Part shown: positions 1 through 8,915 of the stretch, piece by piece
Layout: each line of letters opens with the position of its first letter
Position numbering within the stretch: position 1 is the stretch's first letter
Assembly: GCF_003441615.1 (NCBI RefSeq)
Contig: NZ_CP031842.1
Span: forward strand, 1,940,501 to 2,004,500
Origin: Dechloromonas sp. HYN0024
GTDB lineage: Bacteria; Pseudomonadota; Gammaproteobacteria; Burkholderiales; Rhodocyclaceae
DNA length: 64,000 nt
Direction: 5' to 3'
Position numbers and translations under genes: made by a program
The notes under the pieces: model-generated
The model's database searches: none
What the model saw: the letters and a program-made list of their open reading frames with translations, nothing else
What the model was told of the DNA's origin: nothing

Positions 1-981
1 GTTCTCGACATCTCCAAGATCGAAGCCGAGCGCATGGAACTCGACCTTGTCGACTTCGAGTTGTCTACACTGCTCGAGTCGCTCGACGCGCAAGCCAGTC
101 CCCTCGCCCACCAAAAAGATCTCCGTCTGGAAATCAATGGTCCAGGCAACCAACCTTGCAGGTTCACCGGTGATGCCACCCGCCTCAGACAGATTCTGCT
201 CAACCTGACCAGCAATGCCATCAAATTTACCAACCATGGGACCGTCACCGTATCGTCCAGCGTGGTCGAAGAAAATCGGCAATCCGCGTTGATTCGCTTC
301 GAGGTACAGGATACCGGCATTGGCATTTCGGCTGAGGATCAACCGCGGCTGTTCAATGCTTTCGAGCAGGCCGATAGTTCGACCACCCGAAAATACGGCG
401 GTACCGGACTTGGCCTGGCAATCTGCAAGCGCCTCGTCCAGTTGATGGGTGGCAATATCGGCGTCGACAGCCAACCCGGAGAAGGCAGCACCTTCTGGTT
501 CGCGGTGCGGCTCGCCAAGGCAGCTGCCCCTACGGCGGCAGACCTCAGTCAGCAGGCAACGCCCATCGAAGAACAATTTCGCGCCAGCCACGCCGGCGTA
601 CGCGTCCTGCTCGCCGAAGATGAACCCGTCAACCAGGAGGTGGCCCGCGAGTTACTGGAGTCGGTCGGCCTCATCGTAGACATTGCCAATGATGGCGTCG
701 AAGCCGTTGCCATGGTCAAACAGGCCGACTACCGGCTGGTCCTGCTCGACCTGCGCATGCCCAACATGAATGGCTTCGAAGCGGCGAGGGCCATCCGGGC
801 ACTCCCCGGCCGGGAAAAAACTCCGCTTCTGGCACTCACCGCCAATGCTTTCTCTGAAGACAAGGCGCTGTGCACGGCCGCCGGTATCGATGAGCATATC
901 GGCAAGCCAGTGAAACCCGAGGCGCTCTTTGCCACCCTGTTCAAATGGCTGGCCGTATCAGGCAAGGCCATCGAGAACTGA
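1..981 (+). CDS. Hybrid sensor histidine kinase, 3' part (5' end outside window)
   Basis: The reading frame is open from base 1, so the gene is cut by the window edge; 326 codons are visible. The first residues, [11 protein letters not shown], are the end of a HisKA dimerisation domain. A HATPase_c domain follows, with the N box (NLTSNAIKF), the G1 box (DTGIGIS) and the G2 box (GGTGLGL). After a short linker comes a receiver domain of about 115 residues ([11 protein letters not shown], phospho-acceptor Asp in [11 protein letters not shown], and Lys in GKPVKPE). The protein should autophosphorylate on a His just upstream of the window and pass phosphate to its own receiver. No Hpt domain is visible, so a separate phosphotransfer protein would be needed. 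The input domain cannot be seen. Confidence 0.93.
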   Translation, partial: VLDISKIEAERMELDLVDFELSTLLESLDAQASPLAHQKDLRLEINGPGNQPCRFTGDATRLRQILLNLTSNAIKFTNHGTVTVSSSVVEENRQSALIRFEVQDTGIGISAEDQPRLFNAFEQADSSTTRKYGGTGLGLAICKRLVQLMGGNIGVDSQPGEGSTFWFAVRLAKAAAPTAADLSQQATPIEEQFRASHAGVRVLLAEDEPVNQEVARELLESVGLIVDIANDGVEAVAMVKQADYRLVLLDLRMPNMNGFEAARAIRALPGREKTPLLALTANAFSEDKALCTAAGIDEHIGKPVKPEALFATLFKWLAVSGKAIEN

Positions 982-1033
982 TCGGCATGCGCTCCCCGCT
1001 ATACTTCGCACTTCGCCATCGACCACTGCCAAT

Positions 1034-1858
1034 ATGACCGACAGCATCTGCTGGAACAGCGCTCACCCGTACACCGATATCCTTTACGATACCGCCGAAG
1101 GCATCGCCCGCATCACTATCAACCGGCCAGAACGTCGCAACGCCTTTCGCCCGGAAACGGTTAGCGAGCTGATCGATGCCTTCCACCGCGCCCACCGCGA
1201 CAACAGTATCGGCGCCATCATCCTGACCGGGGCCGGCCACGAAGCCTTCTGTTCCGGCGGCGACCAGACAGTGCGCGGGGCGGAGGGCTATATCGACGAA
1301 GGCGGCACACCGCACCTCAACGTCCTCGATCTGCAGATGCAGATTCGCCGATTGCCCAAGCCCGTGGTGGCGATGGTTGCCGGCTTTGCCATCGGCGGCG
1401 GCCACGTCCTGCATCTCGTCTGCGACCTGTCGATTGCCGCCGACAACGCCCGCTTCGGCCAGACCGGCCCGCGTGTCGGCAGCTTCGATGCCGGCCTCGG
1501 CGCCGGCCTCATGGCCCGTACCATCGGCCTCAAGCGCGCCAAGGAAATCTGGTTGCTGTGTCGCCAGTACGATGCGGCCACGGCGCTCGACTGGGGACTG
1601 GTCAACGCGGTCGTGCCGGTCGACAAGCTGGAAGAAGAAACGGTGAAATGGTGCCGCGACATGCTCAAGCTGTCACCCATGGCGCTGCGCATGATCAAGG
1701 CGGGTTTCAATGCTGATACCGATGGCCTGGCCGGCATCCAGGAACTGGCCGGCAATGCGACCGGCCTTTTCTACATGAGCGAAGAAGGCCAGGAAGGCCG
1801 CAATGCCTGGCTCGAACGTCGCCCGCCGAATTTCGGCAAGTATCGCAAGCGTCCGTGA
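1034..1858 (+). CDS. menB: 1,4-dihydroxy-2-naphthoyl-CoA synthase MenB
   Basis: MenB closes the second ring of the menaquinone head group from o-succinylbenzoyl-CoA. The 274-residue protein is a crotonase-fold enzyme and matches MenB closely along its length: CSGGDQ, the oxyanion-hole stretch [27 protein letters not shown], and the C-terminal [16 protein letters not shown] are MenB-specific rather than generic enoyl-CoA hydratase motifs. The frame is open further upstream to 929, inside the preceding kinase gene; 1034 is preferred because it gives the usual MenB N-terminus and length, although no clear Shine-Dalgarno precedes it. The stop overlaps the GTG of menC, so the two are probably translationally coupled. 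Confidence 0.95.
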   Translation: MTDSICWNSAHPYTDILYDTAEGIARITINRPERRNAFRPETVSELIDAFHRAHRDNSIGAIILTGAGHEAFCSGGDQTVRGAEGYIDEGGTPHLNVLDLQMQIRRLPKPVVAMVAGFAIGGGHVLHLVCDLSIAADNARFGQTGPRVGSFDAGLGAGLMARTIGLKRAKEIWLLCRQYDAATALDWGLVNAVVPVDKLEEETVKWCRDMLKLSPMALRMIKAGFNADTDGLAGIQELAGNATGLFYMSEEGQEGRNAWLERRPPNFGKYRKRP

Positions 1859-2811
1859 AACTGGTTGCCGCCGACTGGCTGCCCTACGCCCTGCCGCTCA
1901 ACCGCCCGTGGCAAACCAGCCTCGGCAAAATCGATCAGCGGCAGGGGCGCCTGCTACGCCTGACATCGGCTGAAGGGCTGACCGGCTGGGGAGACTGTGC
2001 GCCGCTGCCGACATTCGGCATCACCGAGCCGCTGGCCACCGCCTTCGCGGAAGAATGCGCCCACCTTGATCTACAGGCCCAGCAAGCCGGATTACCCCTC
2101 AACGCCTGGTTAAGTGGCGAGCCGCCGGTCACCGGGCTCAAGGTCAATAAGAACCTCGGGCCAATCGGCAATGTTGACAGGGCTATGCTGGTGGCCGCGG
2201 CAGACGCGGGCTTTTCCGTGGTCAAACTGAAACTTGGCCAGTTCCCTGTGGCCGAAGAAATTGCCGCCCTGCAACAATTGGCCTGCTATCTCCCACCCAC
2301 CTTGGGCCTTCGCCTCGATGCCAACCGTGCCTGGTGCGTTGCCGATGCACAATCCTTCATTGCGGCCTGTGCCGGCCTGCCCATTGAAGCACTGGAGGAG
2401 CCACTCGCCGAGCCGACCCCGCCATTGCTGGCAAAGTTGCAGGCCAGTGCGGCCTTTCCGCTGGCTATTGATGAATCGGTCGAACTCCTTGACGCCGATT
2501 TCTTCCGCCACCCGCCGGTGCGCCGCATGGTCATCAAGCCGGCGCGCCATGGCGGGCTTCTCAGCAGTATCGAACTGGCGCTACGGGCGCGGGCTTCGCG
2601 CCTTGAGGTGATCATCACCTCAAGCTTGGAAAGCAGCTGCGGCCTGCTCGCCTGCGCCCATCTGGCCGCTGCTGTGGCGCCCGCTGCCGTGCATGGTCTG
2701 GCCACGGCCGAATGGCTGGCCGAAGATACCGGGCGCGCGCCACGCATCGCCAGCGGATGCATGGCGCTACCGACCAGCCCCGGCCTCGGTTTTCAGGCTC
2801 TCAAGACCTAG
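1855..2811 (+). CDS. menC: o-Succinylbenzoate synthase MenC
   Basis: MenC dehydrates SHCHC to o-succinylbenzoate in menaquinone synthesis. The 318-residue protein belongs to the enolase superfamily: the catalytic lysine pair lies in VVKLKLG, metal ligands lie in RLDANRAW (about residue 155), EALEEP and IDESVEL, and the second catalytic lysine lies in VIKPARHGG. It starts with GTG whose last bases overlap the menB stop (GTGA), which supports both the start and the operon. Close MenC relatives also include dipeptide epimerases and NSAR enzymes, but direct coupling to menB decides the assignment. The other men genes are not in the window. Confidence 0.92.
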   Translation: MKLVAADWLPYALPLNRPWQTSLGKIDQRQGRLLRLTSAEGLTGWGDCAPLPTFGITEPLATAFAEECAHLDLQAQQAGLPLNAWLSGEPPVTGLKVNKNLGPIGNVDRAMLVAAADAGFSVVKLKLGQFPVAEEIAALQQLACYLPPTLGLRLDANRAWCVADAQSFIAACAGLPIEALEEPLAEPTPPLLAKLQASAAFPLAIDESVELLDADFFRHPPVRRMVIKPARHGGLLSSIELALRARASRLEVIITSSLESSCGLLACAHLAAAVAPAAVHGLATAEWLAEDTGRAPRIASGCMALPTSPGLGFQALKT

Positions 2812-2819
2812 GTTTGCCG

Positions 2820-3395
2820 CTACAGGCCAAGACGGCCCTGCGTCGTAAATACCTTGTCGACCACACCATGGCCGATGGCTTCAAGGTGGTCCAAGATACC
2901 CGACGCAAAACCGCTTAGCCTTTCCCCGGTCAGCTCAGCCCAAAAGCTGGCGACATCGCACGGTGTCAAGGGATGGCTTGTTCCGTCAGGCAAGCACAGA
3001 CAGGCATCGAAACAGCCCTGCCAGTGGTCACCCGGCGCATAACGCGAGCCAATGTATTGAATCTCGTGCGCAGCCTCGTCTTTTTTCAGCGGCGACCACA
3101 CGCCAAGCGCATTGCAGATAAAGGCACTACCGTCAGGCAACGGAAGACACAAGGCCGAGCGCTTTTCCTGGTGATGAAAATCCAGGTTGAAGCAAAGCGT
3201 GGCCAAGCCTTTGTCACGCAAGGCCGGCAACACCCGCTGCGCAATCAGCCACGACTCGATGGTGGTAGTTCCACCCATGATCAGCCCGGCCAGGTCGACC
3301 CCACCTTTTGCCAGATCGACCAATGAGCCGGCACTTTGCGGCCAATCAAATGAAATCGGCGTCACCGGATCGCACTGACTCAAGACAAGAGTCAT
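2820..3395 (-). CDS. Hypothetical protein coupled to the ene-reductase gene
   Basis: I do not recognise this 191-residue protein. It has no signal peptide or obvious membrane segment and is rich in Gly, Leu, Cys and His. The start codon overlaps the stop of the upstream ene-reductase gene (ATGA), so it is very likely translated as the second gene of that operon. Its 3' end faces menC with only 8 bases between the stops. The overlap and intact length argue for a real gene; the function is unknown, and co-translation suggests a role connected with the flavoenzyme or its substrate. Confidence 0.75.
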   Translation of the reverse strand: MTLVLSQCDPVTPISFDWPQSAGSLVDLAKGGVDLAGLIMGGTTTIESWLIAQRVLPALRDKGLATLCFNLDFHHQEKRSALCLPLPDGSAFICNALGVWSPLKKDEAAHEIQYIGSRYAPGDHWQGCFDACLCLPDGTSHPLTPCDVASFWAELTGERLSGFASGILDHLEAIGHGVVDKVFTTQGRLGL

Positions 3396-4474
3396 TTCGC
3401 TGACAAGGCTGGATAGTCGGTATAACCACGCTCTTCACCACTATAGAGCGTCTCGTAATCTGGCTGATTGAACGGCCCGCCACGGCGGAAGCGCTCAACC
3501 AGATCAGGATTGGCCATGAGCAGGCGACCATAGGCAATGGCGTCAGCTCCACCACTCTGCACGGCTGCACTGCCGCTGGCAAAATCGTAACCGTTGTTGC
3601 GAATCAGGTTGCCCTGGTAGTTGGCCCGCAGCCGGTCATAATCAAAGGGCAGCCATTGTGCTTGCGGCGCCCCGCCGGCTCCTTGCAAAAGATCGAGGAA
3701 AGCCAGATTGAACCCATTGAGTTGCTCGACTATGTACTCGAAAGTTGCCTGCGGATTTTCATCGCTGATATCGTTGAACGGCGTCACCGGAGACAGACGA
3801 ACCCCGACGCGGTCGCTGCCGATCGCGGCGCACACGGCGGTCAGCACTTCCAACAGCAGACGCGCCCGGTTTTCCTTGCTGCCACCGTAAGCGTCGGTAC
3901 GTTGATTGGTCGATGACCGCAGGAACTGGTCGAGCAGATAACCGTTACCGGCATGTACCTCGACACCATCGAAACCTGCCACCATCGCCTGGCGTGCTGC
4001 CTGCGCATAGCTGGCAACAAGCCCCGGAATCTCCGCCGTTTCGAGAGCACGCGGGGTGACGAAATCCTTCATTGCCTGACCGGTAAATACCTGGCCGGCC
4101 GCCTTGATGGCCGAAGGTGCAACGGGCAATACCCCGCCAGGCTGCAGGTCCGGATGTGAAATACGACCGACGTGCCAGAGCTGGATAGCGATCTTGCCGC
4201 CAGCCGCATGCACGGCACTCGTCACCTTTTGCCAGCCGGCGACCTGCTCATCGCTATGAATGCCGGGGGTCCGCGGATAGCCATGGGCTTCCGGAGAAAT
4301 CGGCGAGGCTTCCGTAAGAATCAGACCGGCACTGGCCCGCTGGCGATAGTATTCAGCCACCAGATCGGTCGGCACGTTACCAACACCGGCTCTATTTCGC
4401 GTCAGCGACGACATGACGACGCGATTGCTCAGATCAATGGCACCGAAACGGGCCGGGGAAAACAGATCGGTCAT
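3392..4474 (-). CDS. nemA: Old yellow enzyme family ene-reductase (NemA-like)
   Basis: A 360-residue FMN-dependent TIM-barrel enzyme of the old yellow enzyme family, which reduces activated C=C bonds or nitro/nitrate ester compounds with NADPH. Family landmarks are the N-terminal LFSPARFGAIDLSNRVVMSSLTRNRA, IQLWHVGRISHP, the active-site stretch VEVHAGNGYLLDQFL with its His/Asn pair, and RTDAYGGSKENRARLLLEV. Length fits NemA/XenB-type members. The start is followed by a normal OYE N-terminus and preceded by a GGAG-like ribosome site. An inverted repeat with 9-bp arms lies upstream (4521-4559). The exact substrate cannot be read from sequence, so the symbol denotes the family. Confidence 0.88.
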   Translation of the reverse strand: MTDLFSPARFGAIDLSNRVVMSSLTRNRAGVGNVPTDLVAEYYRQRASAGLILTEASPISPEAHGYPRTPGIHSDEQVAGWQKVTSAVHAAGGKIAIQLWHVGRISHPDLQPGGVLPVAPSAIKAAGQVFTGQAMKDFVTPRALETAEIPGLVASYAQAARQAMVAGFDGVEVHAGNGYLLDQFLRSSTNQRTDAYGGSKENRARLLLEVLTAVCAAIGSDRVGVRLSPVTPFNDISDENPQATFEYIVEQLNGFNLAFLDLLQGAGGAPQAQWLPFDYDRLRANYQGNLIRNNGYDFASGSAAVQSGGADAIAYGRLLMANPDLVERFRRGGPFNQPDYETLYSGEERGYTDYPALSAK

Positions 4475-4520
4475 GGGAAATCTCCAGTCAAATACAGAAA
4501 GGGAGATTGTGACCGAATAG

Positions 4521-4559
4521 TCGGCAAGCTGTTCAAAGAAAACGTCTTTGGCTTGCCGA
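4521..4559. repeat. Inverted repeat upstream of the ene-reductase gene
   Basis: Perfect 9-bp arms (TCGGCAAGC at 4521-4529 and its complement at 4551-4559) are separated by 21 bases, between the phaR stop and the ene-reductase start. It could be an operator for ene-reductase control or a weak phaR terminator; there is no T-run directly after it on the minus strand. Confidence 0.4.
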
Positions 4560-4591
4560 AATGTCCGGACCGAGTGCGGCCCGGAAAGCGC

Positions 4592-5149
4592 TTATTCCGC
4601 TTTGTCGCCCGGGTTGTACTGAAAGCCGGTGAACATTGTCCGCGTCTGGGTCTGCATCTGGTCCTGCATCGACTGGAACATTTTTTTTGACTGATCCATA
4701 TAGGCGGTCATCATGTTCTGCATGGCCGGCTGCTGGAAGTTCAGGAACTGGTTCCAGAAATCCGTCTGCATATGGGTGTTGTCGCCACCGTTTGGACCGT
4801 ACAGGGTACGGGACTGCTCCTGCAACTTGCCCTGAAAATCAACGAAAGTCTTCATGTTGTTTTCCAGATACTTGCCCAACATGCCCTGCATCGTGCTGCC
4901 GTAGAAGCGGATGAAGCCGGAGAGCAGTTCGCTGGAGAACATCGGCATGCCACCGGATTCTTCTTCCAGAATGATCTGGAGCAGAATGCTGCGCGTCAGA
5001 TCCTCATTGGTCTTGGCATCAAGAACCTTGAAAACCTCGAACTTGAGGACCAGTTCCTTGACGTCACCAAGCGTGATGTACGCACTCGTCTTGGTATCGT
5101 AAAGACGACGATTGGGGTATTTCTTGATCAGGCGTACCGGTTCCGACAT
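4592..5149 (-). CDS. phaR: Polyhydroxyalkanoate synthesis repressor PhaR
   Basis: PhaR binds DNA and PHA granules and represses phasin and PHA genes until polymer is present. The 185-residue protein begins with the conserved PHB/PHA accumulation regulator DNA-binding domain (IKKYPNRRLYDTKTSAYITLGDVKELV). A second conserved region follows (LTRSILLQIILEEES), and then a Gln/Met-rich, probably coiled tail. It lies downstream of phaC-phaB-phaB on the same strand but is separated from them by a strong terminator at 5196-5225, so it probably has its own promoter within 5150-5195. Confidence 0.95.
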   Translation of the reverse strand: MSEPVRLIKKYPNRRLYDTKTSAYITLGDVKELVLKFEVFKVLDAKTNEDLTRSILLQIILEEESGGMPMFSSELLSGFIRFYGSTMQGMLGKYLENNMKTFVDFQGKLQEQSRTLYGPNGGDNTHMQTDFWNQFLNFQQPAMQNMMTAYMDQSKKMFQSMQDQMQTQTRTMFTGFQYNPGDKAE

Positions 5150-5195
5150 GCTTTGATCCCTTAAGACAGTTTTGTGTGCAGCGCAACATTATAGC

Positions 5196-5225
5196 AAAAA
5201 AAACGGGCGCTTAAACGCGCCCGTT
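5196..5225 (-). terminator. Intrinsic terminator after the phaC-phaB-phaB genes
   Basis: A perfect 9-bp GC-rich stem (5202-5210 with 5217-5225, loop of 6) is followed on the minus strand by a run of eight T (A-run at 5196-5203 on the plus strand). It lies 62 bases after the second phaB stop and separates that unit from phaR. Confidence 0.88.
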
Positions 5226-5287
5226 CCTGTTGCATTGCAAAAATTCAGCAATATTTCATGCTGAATGTCACAAGGCTGTGCGGCAGA

Positions 5288-6031
5288 TTACTGGTAGTAC
5301 AGACCACCGTTGATGTTCATCGTCGCGCCGGTCATGAAGGCAGCGATGTCGGAAGCCAGGTAGGCGCAGGCGCCACCGATTTCTTCCGGCTTGGCCAGAC
5401 GCTTCATCGGCACGGTGTCGATGATCGACTGGAGAACTTCCGGCTTGATCGCCATAACCATCTTGGTGGCAACGTAGCCAGGGCAGATGACGTTGACGGT
5501 CACGCCCTTGGCAGCCAGTTCAGCAGCCAGTGCCTTGGAGAAGCCGATAACGCCAGCCTTGGCAGCGGAGTAGTTGGTCTGGCCAGCCTGACCCTTGACG
5601 CCGTTGACCGAGGAGATGTTAACGATACGACCCCAACCGCGCTCGGCCATCTTGGCGGAGACTTGCTTGGTCATGTTGAACAGGGAGGTCAGGTTGGTAG
5701 CGATCACTGCATCCCAGCCGTCCTTTTCCATCTTGGCGAACATGCGGTCACGGGTGATACCGGCATTGTTGATCAGGATGTCGACCTGGCCACAGGCGGC
5801 TTCGGCTTCGGCAACCATCTTCTGGCAGTCTTCCAGCGAGGAGACGTCACCGGCAACGCAAACCAGATCCTTGAAGCCGGCTTCAGCCATCTCGGCCAAC
5901 CAGGCGTCCTTGTTGTCAAATTGCGGGTGATACGAAGCGACCACCTTGTGGCCAGCCTTGGCCAGTTCCTGACAGATTGCGGTTCCAAGACCACCCATAG
6001 CGCCGGTAACGAGAGCAACACGTTGTGTCAT
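5288..6031 (-). CDS. phaB: Acetoacetyl-CoA reductase PhaB, second copy
   Basis: A 247-residue short-chain dehydrogenase that reduces acetoacetyl-CoA to (R)-3-hydroxybutyryl-CoA with NADPH for PHA synthesis. Visible features are the nucleotide-binding TGAMGGLG, NNAG(ITRD), and the catalytic Ser-Tyr-Lys set in NISSVNG and NYSAAKAG. FxxM and SVNGxxGQxGQTNYSAAKAG-type motifs are typical of PhaB rather than FabG. An upstream in-frame start exists, but 6031 is preferred because it follows an AAGGAA ribosome site and gives the usual N-terminus. It is clearly diverged from the copy just upstream, so it is an old rather than recent duplication. Confidence 0.93.
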   Translation of the reverse strand: MTQRVALVTGAMGGLGTAICQELAKAGHKVVASYHPQFDNKDAWLAEMAEAGFKDLVCVAGDVSSLEDCQKMVAEAEAACGQVDILINNAGITRDRMFAKMEKDGWDAVIATNLTSLFNMTKQVSAKMAERGWGRIVNISSVNGVKGQAGQTNYSAAKAGVIGFSKALAAELAAKGVTVNVICPGYVATKMVMAIKPEVLQSIIDTVPMKRLAKPEEIGGACAYLASDIAAFMTGATMNINGGLYYQ

Positions 6032-6080
6032 AGTTTTTCCTTCCTTGATTAGATAAAGCGGGGTAAAAAGAGTACGCCGG

Positions 6081-6821
6081 TCAGAACATGTGCTGACCAC
6101 CGTTAATGGAAATATTGGCGCCGGTCACGAAGGCTGCTTCATCGGAAGCAAGGTAGGCGACAAGGCCGGCGATTTCTTCCGGCTTGCCCAGTCGATTGAC
6201 CGGAATCTGCGGCAGAATTTTTGAATCGAGGATTTCCTGCGGGATGGCGGTGACCATCTTGGTGCCGATATAGCCCGGAGAAATCGTGTTGACCGTCACG
6301 CCCTGCTTCGCCACTTCCAGGGCCAATGCCTTGGTAAAGCCATGCATGCCGGCCTTGGCTGCCGAGTAGTTGGTCTGCCCGAAAGCGCCCTTCTGCCCAT
6401 TCACCGACGAGACGTTGATGATGCGTCCCCACTTGCGTTCGACCATGCCATCCATGACCTGCTTGGCCATGTTGAAGACCGAATCGAGATTGGTGTGGAT
6501 GACAGCATCCCAGTCACCCTTGGTCATTTTCTTGAAGGTCATGTCACGCGTTATGCCGGCGTTGTTGACCAGCACGTCAACCGGACCGACTTCACGGGTA
6601 ACGATGTCGACGCATTCGCGCGCCGAGTCGAAATCGGTCACGTCACACGGGTAGGCTTTGAAGCCGTACCCCATGTTGTTCATGCCCTTGAGCCAGTCCT
6701 GAACCTTGGCATTACCCGGTGAATAGGTCGTCACAACCTTGAAACCCAGGGCAGCCAGCTTGATGCAGACGGCCTCGCCGAGACCGCCCATCCCTCCTGT
6801 AACCAGTGCAACTCGCGACAT
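6081..6821 (-). CDS. phaB: Acetoacetyl-CoA reductase PhaB, first copy
   Basis: A 246-residue PhaB-type short-chain dehydrogenase making (R)-3-hydroxybutyryl-CoA. It carries TGGMGGLG at the NADPH site, NNAGITRD, the catalytic Ser in NVSSVNG, and Tyr/Lys in NYSAAKAGMHGF. It sits 23 bases after phaC and 49 bases before a second phaB, all on the minus strand, so all three genes are probably cotranscribed. The two copies share the PhaB framework but differ at many positions, including the substrate-side C-terminal third, which leaves room for different chain-length or cofactor preference. No phaA thiolase lies in the locus. Confidence 0.93.
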   Translation of the reverse strand: MSRVALVTGGMGGLGEAVCIKLAALGFKVVTTYSPGNAKVQDWLKGMNNMGYGFKAYPCDVTDFDSARECVDIVTREVGPVDVLVNNAGITRDMTFKKMTKGDWDAVIHTNLDSVFNMAKQVMDGMVERKWGRIINVSSVNGQKGAFGQTNYSAAKAGMHGFTKALALEVAKQGVTVNTISPGYIGTKMVTAIPQEILDSKILPQIPVNRLGKPEEIAGLVAYLASDEAAFVTGANISINGGQHMF

Positions 6822-6844
6822 ATTATTGTCTCCGTGAGAAGTAT

Positions 6845-8572
6845 TTATACCGCGCGCTCTCTGACGTATCTGCCTGGTGCCGGTTCAATCGGCTTGTATT
6901 TGGCATTCCCCGGTTTGCGCGGTGCCCGCTGTTCTCCCGACAACGGTTTGAGCCAGTCAGACCAATCGGCCCACCAGCTTCCCTTCTTCTCTTCCGCCGC
7001 GACCAGCCAGGCCTCGGCTTCGTTCTTTACATTGTCATTGACCCAGTAGCTGCGCTTGTTCTTGCTGACCGGGTTGATCACCCCGGCAATATGGCCGGAA
7101 GCACCCAGCACAAAACGCACCTTGCCGCCGAGAATGCGCGTGCTCTGGTAAGCCGACTGCCACGGCACGATATGGTCTTCGCGCGTGGCCAGCAGGTAGA
7201 CCGGCATGTCGAGCTGGCCGAGATCGACCTTGGCACCACACATATCAAGCTTGCCCGGCACCCGCAGGTTGTTTTCCAGATACATGTTGCGCATGTACCA
7301 GCAGGCGAACGGCCCTGGCAGGTTGGTCGAATCCGAATTCCAGTAGAGCAGGTCGAAAGCCTTCGGCTTCTCGCCCTTCAGATAATTGCCGGTGACGTAG
7401 TTCCAGACAAGATCATTGGCACGCAGGAAGGAGAAGGTATTCTGCAGATCGCGGGCGGGCAGCAGGCCGCCCTTGCCAATCGTTCCTTCGCGTGCGGCAA
7501 CACCCTGCTCGTCGATAAACAGGCCAATCTCACCGGTATCCGAGAAATCGAGCAGCGTGGTCAGCAGGGTCAGCGAGGCCACCGGATCCTCACCCCGCGC
7601 CTTGAGAACCGCCAGGGACGAGGTCAGGATAGTGCCGCCGACGCAGAAGCCGAGGGCATTGACCTGCTTGACCTTGGTGATTTCACGGGCAACATTCAGA
7701 GCCGTGATCGGGCCCTGTTCAAGGTAATCATCCCAGCCGATGTGACCGTGCGCTTCCGATGGATTGCGCCAGGACACCAGAAACACGGTATTGCCTTGGT
7801 CGACCATGAAGCGGATCAGCGAGTTGTCCGGCTGCAGGTCCATGATGTAGAACTTGTTGATGCACGGCGGCACAACGACCAGCGGCCGCGTCGCCACCTT
7901 GGGCGTCAGCGGCGAATACTGGATCAGTTGCATCAGGTCGTTTTCGTAGACGACAGCACCTTCGGTCGTTGCAATATTCTTGCCGACCTCGAACACCGAC
8001 TCGTCGGTCATCGAGATACGGCCCTTCTCGAAATCCCTGATCAGGTTGTTGATGCCATCGGTAATGCTCTGTCCCTTGGTTTCGAGGGCCAGCTTGATGA
8101 ATTCCGGATTGGTCGCGGCAAAATTGGACGGTGCCATGGCATCTGCCATCTGGCGTGCGAGAAAGCGCATCCGCTCCTTCGCCTTGGCATCCTCGGCCGG
8201 GATCACCTCGACCACCTGCTTGAGATACTGGGTATTGAGCAGGTAGGCCTGATGCAGATAATCGTAGATCGGGCTTTCTTTCCACTCCGGGGCGGAAAAA
8301 CGACGGTCGCCCGGCTCGGGGGTCACCTTGAAGGCTGGATCCTGCCCCGGCTGCTTGTTGAGCACGGACTGCCAGAGCGACATCTGCTGATCCATGAACT
8401 GTTTTTGCAGCGCCGTCATCGCCTGCGGGTCGACCGGCGGCGGCATTGCGCCGGCCTGCCCCCCCGCTTTGCCGAGATAGTCCATGAACTGCTGCATCAT
8501 GTTCTGGCCGTTCTGCATGAACTGCGCGGCAGAACCCGCGAATGCGTCGTTATTGTTCGATCCCTGTGCCAT
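6845..8572 (-). CDS. phaC: Class I poly(3-hydroxyalkanoate) synthase PhaC
   Basis: PhaC polymerises (R)-3-hydroxyacyl-CoA into PHA at the granule surface. At 575 residues it has class I length. An N-terminal PhaC_N domain (SPIYDYLHQAYLL onward) precedes an alpha/beta-hydrolase core. The lipase-like box GFCVGG places the nucleophile at Cys310; the catalytic Asp is in TREDHIVPW, and the His in LGASGHIAGVINP. It is the first gene of the phaC-phaB-phaB unit and is preceded by a credible sigma70 promoter (8614-8642). Confidence 0.96.
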   Translation of the reverse strand: MAQGSNNNDAFAGSAAQFMQNGQNMMQQFMDYLGKAGGQAGAMPPPVDPQAMTALQKQFMDQQMSLWQSVLNKQPGQDPAFKVTPEPGDRRFSAPEWKESPIYDYLHQAYLLNTQYLKQVVEVIPAEDAKAKERMRFLARQMADAMAPSNFAATNPEFIKLALETKGQSITDGINNLIRDFEKGRISMTDESVFEVGKNIATTEGAVVYENDLMQLIQYSPLTPKVATRPLVVVPPCINKFYIMDLQPDNSLIRFMVDQGNTVFLVSWRNPSEAHGHIGWDDYLEQGPITALNVAREITKVKQVNALGFCVGGTILTSSLAVLKARGEDPVASLTLLTTLLDFSDTGEIGLFIDEQGVAAREGTIGKGGLLPARDLQNTFSFLRANDLVWNYVTGNYLKGEKPKAFDLLYWNSDSTNLPGPFACWYMRNMYLENNLRVPGKLDMCGAKVDLGQLDMPVYLLATREDHIVPWQSAYQSTRILGGKVRFVLGASGHIAGVINPVSKNKRSYWVNDNVKNEAEAWLVAAEEKKGSWWADWSDWLKPLSGEQRAPRKPGNAKYKPIEPAPGRYVRERAV

Positions 8573-8613
8573 GGGAAGACTCGTCTCTAGTGTTGGGGGG
8601 TTTGAGCCATTGG

Positions 8614-8642
8614 ATTCTGCATACCGGATTCAGCGCTGTCAA
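8614..8642 (-). promoter_or_regulatory. Candidate sigma70 promoter of phaC
   Basis: On the minus strand a perfect -35 TTGACA (8642-8637) is followed by a 17-base spacer and CAGAAT as a 4/6 -10 (8619-8614), 41 bases upstream of the phaC start. Position and spacing are right; the -10 is only moderate. Confidence 0.5.
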
Positions 8643-8684
8643 TGAATTTGCATGCATAATTGGGCCCCCATCGAGGTTCCCACC

Positions 8685-8915
8685 ATGTACATTGTTGCAA
8701 TCGGCTGGCTGTACGTTACATTGCTGATTGCCGTCAACGAACCCAGCGTCGTCGCCGGCATCGTTTCATTCCTGTTTTACGGGCTGCTCCCCTGCTCCCT
8801 GCTACTCTGGCTGGGCGGGACAAAAACCCGGCGGCAGCGCCGGGCGCATCGCGAATTACTCGCTAACCAGCGCCTGAACAATGGCGATCGAGGCGATACC
8901 GGCACCAATCAATAG
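8685..8915 (+). CDS. Small inner-membrane protein of unknown function
   Basis: A 76-residue protein with two hydrophobic segments (about residues 2-17 and 22-40) and then a highly charged, Arg/Asn-rich cytoplasmic tail. The start at 8685 is chosen because GAGG lies 8 bases upstream and it places the hydrophobic segment at the N-terminus. The last 60 bases overlap the 3' end of the opposite ZIP transporter gene. I do not recognise a family. Membrane topology and ribosome site support a real gene; function is unknown. Confidence 0.6.
   Translation: MYIVAIGWLYVTLLIAVNEPSVVAGIVSFLFYGLLPCSLLLWLGGTKTRRQRRAHRELLANQRLNNGDRGDTGTNQ

Noticed and set aside
6806..8590. 594-codon open frame opposite phaC
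   Set aside because: Antisense shadow of a gene with intact catalytic Cys, Asp and His; composition is Arg/His-rich without any domain.
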